A program made the position numbers and the translations under genes. A DNA stretch of 59,338 nucleotides, from positions 1 to 59,338 of the forward strand of contig CAIYID010000061.1 in assembly GCA_903926205.1 (NCBI GenBank). Direction: 5' to 3'. Under the pieces are notes generated by a model that was given only the letters and a program-made list of their open reading frames with translations, did not search any database and was not told the origin of the DNA. Below are positions 43,408 to 50,791 of this stretch, piece after piece; the stretch's first letter is position 1; the number at the start of each line of letters is the position of its first letter. Origin of the DNA: an uncultured Bdellovibrionales bacterium. Its GTDB lineage: Bacteria > Bdellovibrionota > Bdellovibrionia > Bdellovibrionales > Bdellovibrionaceae.

Positions 43408-43499
43408 ATTTATGATTTATAAGCAAAATATGAGCAATTTAATGTATAATATATATGTTTAGTGCATTAAAATATATTTTTTCTTATTAAATCATAAAT
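43408..43499. promoter_or_regulatory. AT-rich hipBST control region with a 12-bp inverted repeat
   Basis: ATTTATGATTTA (43408-43419) and TAAATCATAAAT (43488-43499) are perfect inverted copies 68 bases apart. AATGTATA-like words recur between them. This lies just upstream of the hipB start (43359), where HipB operators are expected. Confidence 0.55.
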
Positions 43500-43633
43500 C
43501 TTACGCATTTTAATGTAAATTTGACGCCGCCACCGTCACTTTACATAAAAAATTGCCTCACTCTGAGACGTCGAACTTTTAACTATTTAGAAACCCAGAC
43601 TTTGTGCCGATAGAGTTTTCACTTGGGGGTATT

Positions 43634-45055
43634 ATGAAAACACACAAGTCTGAGAAGACTGCGCGTTCGATTTATTTTTATCAGCGAGTTCTTCTTATTT
43701 TTTCGTTTACTATTTTGACCATGGCGCCTGGATTGGCCAGGGGCGATTGCTACACAATGACAGGTACTGCTGTGCAAGTTGATAGCAATTTAAAACCAAT
43801 AATTACACCAGGCTGTGCGCCAGGCGATCAAAATTATGTCGATCCCGTAGACCAGCAGACTTGGGAGGATGGCTTTGCAAGCAACGGTGTTAGCAGTAAT
43901 AGTCCAATCGTAGAGCAAAGTCGACTTGCAGATACTTGTGAAGCGAAACTTCTAGCGGCAAAGACGTCGATTACACCTGCTACGGTTTCAGCAGAAAATG
44001 CAGTTCCTCCTGCGCCATTGAACCCTGCTTGTACTAAAGCCGCCAATGATGCGTTCACGAAACTTGAAGCTTGTTATAGTAAAGCGAAGACAGCAGCAAT
44101 GGTGTGTTTGGTCGACAAAAGTACGATCATGAGATCGGCTATGCCGATCATTGGAGGTGGTTTAACCTTGATTGCTGGAATGAAATCCATGAGCAGTGCT
44201 TGCTCTAAACAAAGCGAATTAATGACCATTGCGAAAGATGCACTGATGGCCTACAACGTGGCTTGCGGAGCGGCAAAGATGATGTTTGACACTGCTTGCA
44301 ACAATGCTGAGGCTTCAGTCGCAGAAGCGCAAAATGCTTGTCCTGCTTCGAAACCATCATATTTGGCTGCCGCACCAGGCTTTGGTGTTTGCAAAAAACT
44401 CTCTGGCGGTTATGCCGGAAATTTAATTGCTGGTGGAGCCGGTCTTATACAGACCATCCAATCTGCTCTTACTGGAAATGCGTGCACGCAAGCGACGACG
44501 ACAGCAACAAACGTGGATTGTACTCAAGCTGCAAATGCCAATAATCTTAGTTGTGTTTGTATGAATAATCCGAATGCTTCTGGATGTGCATCAGCCAATG
44601 GTGGATTGGGTTCGACGGCAGTTACTGGTGTTACGTCTGCAAAAGACCTTACTCTTGCTGGCGCGGGCGGGCTTGGCGATCCTGTTGTGGCCTCTACTGG
44701 CAATCCTGGTGGACAGTCGCTTGGTAGCGGAGGTCCAACGGGAAGTGGAGGAGGTTCTGGCACACCGGGCTCTGGAGTGGGTGGTGGTGGTTCTGGTGCG
44801 GCACTGCCTTTAGCTGCGGCAAAAGAGGCTGGCTTTAATAATGGGGCTGGTGGAGCTGGTGGTGGTGGTGGCGGCTATGGCGGTGGAGCTGGCGGTGGCT
44901 GGGCAGATGGAACTAGTGCTAAAGGTGCACTCGCAGGAAAAATTAATTCTATTGCAAGAAATCCGGCCGCACAAATTTCTGGAAAAGCTGGGAAGTCAAA
45001 TTGGGATAAAGTTAATAACGTTTATCTTCAAATGTCGACAAATCTAATGAAGTGA
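43634..45055 (+). CDS. Exported Gly-rich, Cys-containing protein
   Basis: 473 aa from ATG 43634, preceded by TTGGGGGTATT. A signal peptide covers about the first 40 residues (VLLIFSFTILTMAPGLARG). The middle carries repeated spaced Cys pairs (CEAKL..CTKAANDAF; CSKQSEL..CGAAKM), suggesting disulfides. The C-terminus is Gly-rich (GGGGGGYGGGAGGGW) and ends in a soluble helix. It is probably surface- or matrix-associated. The next gene (45092) is likewise exported and low-complexity, suggesting a pair. No family recognised. Confidence 0.75.
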   Translation: MKTHKSEKTARSIYFYQRVLLIFSFTILTMAPGLARGDCYTMTGTAVQVDSNLKPIITPGCAPGDQNYVDPVDQQTWEDGFASNGVSSNSPIVEQSRLADTCEAKLLAAKTSITPATVSAENAVPPAPLNPACTKAANDAFTKLEACYSKAKTAAMVCLVDKSTIMRSAMPIIGGGLTLIAGMKSMSSACSKQSELMTIAKDALMAYNVACGAAKMMFDTACNNAEASVAEAQNACPASKPSYLAAAPGFGVCKKLSGGYAGNLIAGGAGLIQTIQSALTGNACTQATTTATNVDCTQAANANNLSCVCMNNPNASGCASANGGLGSTAVTGVTSAKDLTLAGAGGLGDPVVASTGNPGGQSLGSGGPTGSGGGSGTPGSGVGGGGSGAALPLAAAKEAGFNNGAGGAGGGGGGYGGGAGGGWADGTSAKGALAGKINSIARNPAAQISGKAGKSNWDKVNNVYLQMSTNLMK

Positions 45056-45091
45056 GTTTTTTGAAATTAATCGTTGTTCAGGGGGATACGA

Positions 45092-46030
45092 ATGAAAAAA
45101 ATAAGAATAATTCTAGCACTTGGATTTTTTCTGTCTCTAGCCGAATCAGCAAATGGCCAGATGCCCGCTTCTACTCCCGCGGCAACGAGCTCATCAACAT
45201 CACCCGCGCCCGCAACGCCAAATTTGCCGACAACAGCCTCTTCCGGTACGAGTATCCAAGCCCAGGCTCAGCAAGCTCAAAGTGCTAATAACTCTTCAAG
45301 CACGTTGGGAATGATCGGAATGGGAATTTCAGCAGGAGTAGCAGTAATGCACTATAAGCCTTGTTTTTGCGATCCGCTTTTTTGGGCTGGAGTGGCTGGA
45401 GTAGGAATCTCCGCGATGATTATGAGCAACGCTAACACCGCAGCGAGTGGAGCTGCGGATACGGCAGCACAAGTGACAAATCCGACGCCTCAACAACCAA
45501 ATGCGCCGCCGACAAATACAACAACACCAACAACTACGATGTCTCCTTCTGGAGTACAGGCAATGAATTCTTTGGCTGCACAGGGGGTGAAAATTAATTC
45601 TGACAATGGAAATGTTTCTTTACCTAATGGACAAACTGTGAGCGGAAGTCAGTTGGCAGCCGGTGACTTTAGCGGCACTGGAATGTCAGCGGCAGATCAG
45701 GCGTCGGCGAAGTCTGCTTTGGCGGGAATTATAAAGGAGGCGAAAGTGGCAGCCTCTGAACAAGCGGCGGATGGAGCTTTGCTTTCTGCAGGTTCTGATG
45801 GTCTTGGGGGGACCGGTGGGTCACCTCTCAATTTGGGGTCAGAGCGTTCTCCGGCCTCGACGCTATCAAAAAGTGGTGTAAAGCGTGATGCGGCCTCAGC
45901 GGTCGCAGGAATGAAAAAAGTGGTTGATGGCGGACGTGATGCTATTGGAGTTTCTTCAGATAATTTATTTACGATGGTGGGCAATCGCTACAAAGTTCAA
46001 GGGAATTCCGGCGGATTTGTCGCGAAGTAA
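45092..46030 (+). CDS. Exported Ala/Ser/Thr-rich protein
   Basis: 312 aa from ATG 45092, preceded by AGGGGGATACGA. A signal peptide is present (KIRIILALGFFLSLAESANG). The mature N-terminus is Pro/Ala/Thr-rich. A hydrophobic Gly-rich stretch (LGMIGMGISAGVAVMHY) and a Cys pair (KPCFCDPLFW) follow, then a second hydrophobic segment (WAGVAGVGISAMIM). It may anchor in the membrane. It is co-oriented with the 43634 gene (36 bp gap) and may be its partner. Confidence 0.7.
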   Translation: MKKIRIILALGFFLSLAESANGQMPASTPAATSSSTSPAPATPNLPTTASSGTSIQAQAQQAQSANNSSSTLGMIGMGISAGVAVMHYKPCFCDPLFWAGVAGVGISAMIMSNANTAASGAADTAAQVTNPTPQQPNAPPTNTTTPTTTMSPSGVQAMNSLAAQGVKINSDNGNVSLPNGQTVSGSQLAAGDFSGTGMSAADQASAKSALAGIIKEAKVAASEQAADGALLSAGSDGLGGTGGSPLNLGSERSPASTLSKSGVKRDAASAVAGMKKVVDGGRDAIGVSSDNLFTMVGNRYKVQGNSGGFVAK

Positions 46031-46933
46031 TTAAAGTTTTCCAGCGAAGAGTTTTGCTAAGCGATCAATCAGTTTTTCTTTAAGAGCGGGTTGATCGTTT
46101 TCTATTTGGTACTCTCGAACGCTGCAGCGGCAGATGAGCTGGCGTAAATATTCTGCCCAAGCGCTGGGTGGTTGAGCTTCGATGGCTTGCAAACACTCTT
46201 GACTGGCTTTTAAAAAATCTTGTGGATTTCCGGTTTCAAACCACTGCGCTTGAATTTCCATCGCATGAACTTCTTCGCCTTCGACCATCGCCTTGGTTAA
46301 AGTGTCATAAAGGAGGTTTTCCTCTTTCGAGTCGTCTGAAAAAAAGTAATTTCGAATGGAGTCATTTAAAAGCAAAACGCCGATAAAGTGCAGGCCTCGG
46401 TGGCCGGCCACGGGTTTTTTAGAAAAACAACTCACCAAAGTATTTTGGTCCAATTTTTCGTTTAGCCAAACCCCCCCAAATTTTTCTCCGACTTCGGGAT
46501 GGCGAATACAAAGAAGCGTCGCTATTCCATTATGGTGCTGATGAAAAGCAAGAGCGTCTTTCATGACCATATAATCTAAAGGCAAAATCACTTCATCGGC
46601 ATTGGCGACAAAAAAAACTTCGCGACCAATGAGGTATTTCATTGCATGCCGAACGCCGCCGCCGCTGCCAAGAATATTTTCGGGCTCGGCAGAAAATATT
46701 AATCTTGCGGGACGTTCACTCATTGGCCAGCGAAGATGACGATAAAGCTTCTCAATTTTTTCTGGAAGATAATGAGTATTAATGACCAAATTATGAATTT
46801 TAATTTTTTCAAAAAGCGCTAGTGGATAACAAGCTAAAGGTACACTCATAAAAGGAATCGCCGGTTTTGGCGTGATATCTGTGTAGGGGCGAAGCCGGGT
46901 GCCCATTCCTGCAGAAAGGACAATGCCGTTCAT
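46031..46933 (-). CDS. murU: Sugar-1-phosphate nucleotidyltransferase, MurU-like
   Basis: 300 aa. The nucleotidyltransferase signature LSAGMGTRLRPYTDITPKPAIPF opens the protein, with ANADEVILPLDYM as the metal site. It overlaps by four bases with an AmgK-like kinase gene. In Pseudomonas, AmgK phosphorylates MurNAc and MurU makes UDP-MurNAc, a peptidoglycan recycling bypass. The pairing here supports that role; the gene symbol is by analogy. Confidence 0.75.
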   Translation of the reverse strand: MNGIVLSAGMGTRLRPYTDITPKPAIPFMSVPLACYPLALFEKIKIHNLVINTHYLPEKIEKLYRHLRWPMSERPARLIFSAEPENILGSGGGVRHAMKYLIGREVFFVANADEVILPLDYMVMKDALAFHQHHNGIATLLCIRHPEVGEKFGGVWLNEKLDQNTLVSCFSKKPVAGHRGLHFIGVLLLNDSIRNYFFSDDSKEENLLYDTLTKAMVEGEEVHAMEIQAQWFETGNPQDFLKASQECLQAIEAQPPSAWAEYLRQLICRCSVREYQIENDQPALKEKLIDRLAKLFAGKL

Positions 46934-47937
46934 AGGGTTTCGTACTTTCTTTCTAGCGCTCCAGAATCAATTAAAACTTGTGAAAAAACTTTGTACTCCG
47001 GAAAATTTGTCAAACTTTTCATGACCCGCATTAAGGTGTGCGAAATATATTTGAGGTAGCGAGTGTCTTCGCGTTGATTGTAGAAGCTAGAAAAACTTCC
47101 GCAAGCTTTGAAGCAACGTTGGATGGTCTGGACCTCGTAAATTTCATCAAAATGAGAGCGGGAAAAAGAAGAGGGGAGAAACTCCTTCGCGCGCACTAAA
47201 TAATACTCCAACAATTCATTGGCATTGGCATCATCAAGATCGACATAAGAGTCTCGTAGCAGGCTCACTAAGTCGTATTGAATGGAGCCGAGGCGGGCGT
47301 CTTGAAAGTCGATGACACGAATTTCATCGAATTTAATCATCAAATTTCGAGAGTGATAATCGCGATGAGCAATGAATTTAGGTTCCTGATGAAGACGTTC
47401 GCAAATATGAGTAAAGGCATTGGCCATTTCCTTGCTTAGGCTTTCTGAAAAGTCAAATTTGCAAAGACCTTCAAGTAAATTTGTGCGGCCGTAGTTCATC
47501 TCCCACAATAGCTTTTCGGTATCAAATTGCATTTTAAAAGCCGTGCAATCGGTTTTATCACGAGTTGCATGAAAGTGAATTTTGATCAGCTCATCCATTG
47601 ATTTTTTATAAAAATCCAGTGAATGCGAAGGATTCTGATTTTCCCAGAATTTTCTTTCGAGAGTCAGATCACCCAAATCTTCTAGTAAAACAAGACCCTC
47701 TTTTTCGGAGAGCGCAATGATTTCTGGAACGTGCACTCGATGTTTGGAAAAATGAGCGCAGACAGAGAGAAAGGGATAATTTTTTGAATCGAAAGGCTCC
47801 CAAGACATCAAAACCCAAGTCAGCTGATTGTGACTGACACGGTAATATCTGCGGTTAGAGGCGTCTCCTGCTAAAGAAAAAACCTTAAAATCTTCTGAGT
47901 TAAAATGTTTCTTTAAAAATGAATGATAGTGTTCCAT
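46930..47937 (-). CDS. amgK: Sugar kinase, AmgK-like (aminoglycoside-phosphotransferase fold)
   Basis: 335 aa. The kinase core is LVLLEDLGDLTLE and the catalytic loop IAHRDYHSRNLMI (Asp in HRDYH), followed by VIDFQDARLGSIQYDL. It matches AmgK, which phosphorylates MurNAc/GlcNAc at C1. It is upstream of the MurU-like gene with a four-base overlap. A predator that digests prey peptidoglycan would gain from such a salvage pair, which is an inference. Confidence 0.78.
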   Translation of the reverse strand: MEHYHSFLKKHFNSEDFKVFSLAGDASNRRYYRVSHNQLTWVLMSWEPFDSKNYPFLSVCAHFSKHRVHVPEIIALSEKEGLVLLEDLGDLTLERKFWENQNPSHSLDFYKKSMDELIKIHFHATRDKTDCTAFKMQFDTEKLLWEMNYGRTNLLEGLCKFDFSESLSKEMANAFTHICERLHQEPKFIAHRDYHSRNLMIKFDEIRVIDFQDARLGSIQYDLVSLLRDSYVDLDDANANELLEYYLVRAKEFLPSSFSRSHFDEIYEVQTIQRCFKACGSFSSFYNQREDTRYLKYISHTLMRVMKSLTNFPEYKVFSQVLIDSGALERKYETL

Positions 47938-47970
47938 GCCATTAAGCCTAGAACACAGAATAGCGTTCGA

Positions 47971-48828
47971 TCAAGACAATGTGTGACGAATTAGCGCGTG
48001 TTTATCCAAAGCGATTTCAATGGTTTCTTGCAATTTAGAAAACTCTTTTGGCATTCGATCTAATTCCAGGCGGGAATAGAGCAGAATACGCGCCAAATCT
48101 GCCGAGAGAACTTCGCGTTGATTCAGATCATCTAAGGAGCTCGTGCTTCCGATGAGGATCAAAGGTTCGGTCTTAGGATCCGCTGTTTGTGCAAATTCCA
48201 CCAATTGCAATTGCGCTTCCGGTGAAAGCTGCAGGAGGTCCTCCACCAATAAAGTCATAGGACCCATTTCACGAATATCCTGAACCGAGTTCAAAGAATG
48301 ACGAATTTCGCTGTAGCGGATTAAAGCCCAACGTTTACCCGTTTCGTGAATATGAATCGCCACTCTAGAAATTGTGTGCGGGTTAAAACTTTCTAAAAGA
48401 ATAAGCGAGGAGCTAAACTCCGGCTGCTCATTGCTCCATCCAGAATTTGATCCTAACGAAGGAAGAGAATAGACATTCTCTAAGTCTTCGAATTTTTTTA
48501 GATCCTGGATTCTAACATTCAATTCTTGTCGCTCTAAATATAAAGAAAAAAGAGCAGGCTCGAGGACAAGCCGAACCATTTCAGAGACCGCAGAAAGGTC
48601 TCCCTTGGACAGCGAATCTGCTCTGGATAAAATCGCCGTCGCCAAATACTTTCCTCGAGCACAGATCGGCACTGACAGCGAACTACCCCTTAGTTCGCCG
48701 CCAAGGTGCCCCACATCCATATTGGCCACATTGACCATGGATGTAATTTGTAAGCCCAACCCATAGCGGTCGTTCAACAACCCTTTAAGCTTTTGTACTG
48801 AGTTTTTCTGCATAATCCCAGTCATCAT
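47971..48828 (-). CDS. Degenerate GAF/sigma-54-activator-like protein
   Basis: 285 aa from ATG 48828, preceded by GTGGGG. The N-terminal 130 residues look like a GAF domain (LNDRYGLGLQITSMVNVANMD.. LVLEPALFSLYLERQELNVRIQDL). The C-terminal part has an AAA-like Walker B region (MTLLVEDLLQLSPEAQLQLVEF) but no Walker A and no GAFTGA. It is therefore unlikely to activate sigma-54 RNA polymerase. It lies 277 bp downstream of a complete activator gene on the same strand and may be an inhibitor or a signal adaptor. Confidence 0.6.
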   Translation of the reverse strand: MMTGIMQKNSVQKLKGLLNDRYGLGLQITSMVNVANMDVGHLGGELRGSSLSVPICARGKYLATAILSRADSLSKGDLSAVSEMVRLVLEPALFSLYLERQELNVRIQDLKKFEDLENVYSLPSLGSNSGWSNEQPEFSSSLILLESFNPHTISRVAIHIHETGKRWALIRYSEIRHSLNSVQDIREMGPMTLLVEDLLQLSPEAQLQLVEFAQTADPKTEPLILIGSTSSLDDLNQREVLSADLARILLYSRLELDRMPKEFSKLQETIEIALDKHALIRHTLS

Positions 48829-49050
48829 AACCAACCCCACTTGCATTCTATGTTTAGTATTTGCACACACAGTGCCAAAGATTGTCACCGGTTCCGTTGT
48901 GGTTATTTTTGATTAGAGGGGCTGATAAGAGGCTTTTTTACTTTTTTACTGATGTTAGAATTATGTCGGTTTGGAAAGTATTACTGGATGCTTGGCTAAT
49001 CAGTCTGAGTCTGAGTGTTAGTCTGAGTGTTGAGTCTGCGTGAGAACGAT

Positions 49051-49085
49051 AAAAAAAAAGCCGGGATCTTTCCCGGCTTTTGAAT
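49051..49085 (-). terminator. Intrinsic terminator after the sigma-54 activator gene
   Basis: AAAAGCCGGGA (49056-49066) pairs perfectly with TCCCGGCTTTT (49071-49081), loop TCTT. On the minus strand the stem is followed by a T run (A-run 49051-49059). It ends the gene at 49105. Confidence 0.9.
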
Positions 49086-49104
49086 AAAGATTTTTGAATA
49101 TTTT

Positions 49105-50697
49105 TTATGTACCGGTTTGCGAGCCCGTTCCAGGAGGACGAGTGATTTTACGCTTATCAAGTCCGTATTTTTCTACTTTCATGATAAGTCCTGCGCGACT
49201 GATTCCGAGCTCTTTCGCCAATTTGGATTTATTCCATCCCGTTCGACGTAAACCTTCGCGAATCATATCACGCTCGAGTTCTTCCAAGGCGTCTTTCAAT
49301 TTTCCATGAAGACGAGCGCCTTGAACTTTTGCTTTTTCTCCCGCCTCCAACATTTTTGGTGACAGCATTTCTGGAAGAATTTTTGTTTCATCCCCTGCCA
49401 AGACAACCACGCGCTCCATTTCATTTTGGAGTTCTCGCACGTTACCCGGGAAAGCATAATCATAAAGTTTTTCAAGAGCCCGTTTCGTCAAAGTCACTCG
49501 TGTGCGATTTTGTACCTCGCAGGCCTTTTGCAAGAAAAACTCTGCTAACAAAGGAATATCTTCTTTGCGCTCACGCAAGGGTGGCACGCGAATATTAATA
49601 ACATTCAAGCGATAGTACAAGTCTTCGCGGAAGGTGCCTTGCTCAACCATTTCTTTCAAATTTTTGTTAGTCGCCGCCACGATGCGTACGTCCACTTTTC
49701 TCATCTCTGTGGAACCCACTGGAGTGAAAGTTCCTTCTTGCAAGACGCGAAGTAGCTTCACTTGCATTTGAGGAGAGGTATCACCGATCTCATCAAGAAA
49801 GAAAGTTCCTTTGTCTGCAATTTCAAAAAGACCTTTTTTGTCTTTTACGGCACCAGTGAAAGATCCTTTCATATGTCCAAACAGTTCGGACTCCAATAAA
49901 TTATCATTGAAGGCGGAACAGTTCTGAATGACAAAAGCTTTATCCTTACGAACAGAGTTGTAGTGAATTGCCTTAGCGATTAGTTCTTTTCCAGTCCCAT
50001 TATCACCATTGATCAATACAGTAGAATCTGCTGTTTTGATTTTATCCAAAAGAGCATACAAAGATTGCATGGGTTTCGATTTACCGATCATGTTGTCGTA
50101 TTTGTAGCGACTTCCGAGCTCTTTGTTGAGTTCACGGATACGATCTTCACGGCGAGTGATTTCTAGATGAAGAGTCACAACTTCCTCTGCCACTAAGCTC
50201 ACAATTTCGCAGAAATGAGTGCGATCGGACTCGTCCAAATATTTTGTTTTACCCAGAGCTTTGTCAATTGTCTCTGCGGTTGCGCCAAAAGCGGCAAGGC
50301 GATCGCGCACTTCAGCTAGACGAACCGGAGAGTTCGAGTCACGGAAAAAAGGTACTGCGACGACGGTGCCCATGAAATCATTTTCAATCATAATTGGAAA
50401 GACGCCAATGTCCCAGCCAGTCATGTCCCATTTTTTTATGGCAAATTTATTGTCTGACATACGGAGATCATCGATTGTTTTCATCACGAACTCGGCCAAG
50501 TTTTGCTGAGCGGCTTCCTTGCCAAAGACGAAGCCTACGCCGGGATTTGTGTAGGTCGCTTTGCTGCCATCAAACCCCTTTAATTGGCCACGTTCATCGG
50601 TGAAAACAACATCGACACTCCACCAAGAAGAAAGAATGTGGCGTAATCGTTTAATCACGTGAATATGTTCAAATTCGTCCCAATTAATCATCGACAT
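49105..50697 (-). CDS. Sigma-54-dependent transcriptional activator with GAF-like sensor
   Basis: 530 aa. The N-terminal 180 residues are a sensor region without a response-regulator Asp site. The AAA+ core has Walker A GDNGTGKE (231-238), the sigma-54 loop GSFTGA (278-283; the usual GAFTGA with Ser), and DEIGD (302-306). A Fis-type HTH ends the protein (WNKSKLAKELGISRAGLIMK). GAGGAGTATTCT precedes the ATG. It activates RpoN-dependent promoters in response to an unknown ligand. Confidence 0.9.
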   Translation of the reverse strand: MSMINWDEFEHIHVIKRLRHILSSWWSVDVVFTDERGQLKGFDGSKATYTNPGVGFVFGKEAAQQNLAEFVMKTIDDLRMSDNKFAIKKWDMTGWDIGVFPIMIENDFMGTVVAVPFFRDSNSPVRLAEVRDRLAAFGATAETIDKALGKTKYLDESDRTHFCEIVSLVAEEVVTLHLEITRREDRIRELNKELGSRYKYDNMIGKSKPMQSLYALLDKIKTADSTVLINGDNGTGKELIAKAIHYNSVRKDKAFVIQNCSAFNDNLLESELFGHMKGSFTGAVKDKKGLFEIADKGTFFLDEIGDTSPQMQVKLLRVLQEGTFTPVGSTEMRKVDVRIVAATNKNLKEMVEQGTFREDLYYRLNVINIRVPPLRERKEDIPLLAEFFLQKACEVQNRTRVTLTKRALEKLYDYAFPGNVRELQNEMERVVVLAGDETKILPEMLSPKMLEAGEKAKVQGARLHGKLKDALEELERDMIREGLRRTGWNKSKLAKELGISRAGLIMKVEKYGLDKRKITRPPGTGSQTGT

Positions 50698-50791
50698 AGA
50701 ATACTCCTCAAGATTGGTTTCTAAGTTTTGTCATATTTTTAATCGTCAAAACCTTAAACAAACTTGAGTTGAATATTTTATTTTTCGGAAA

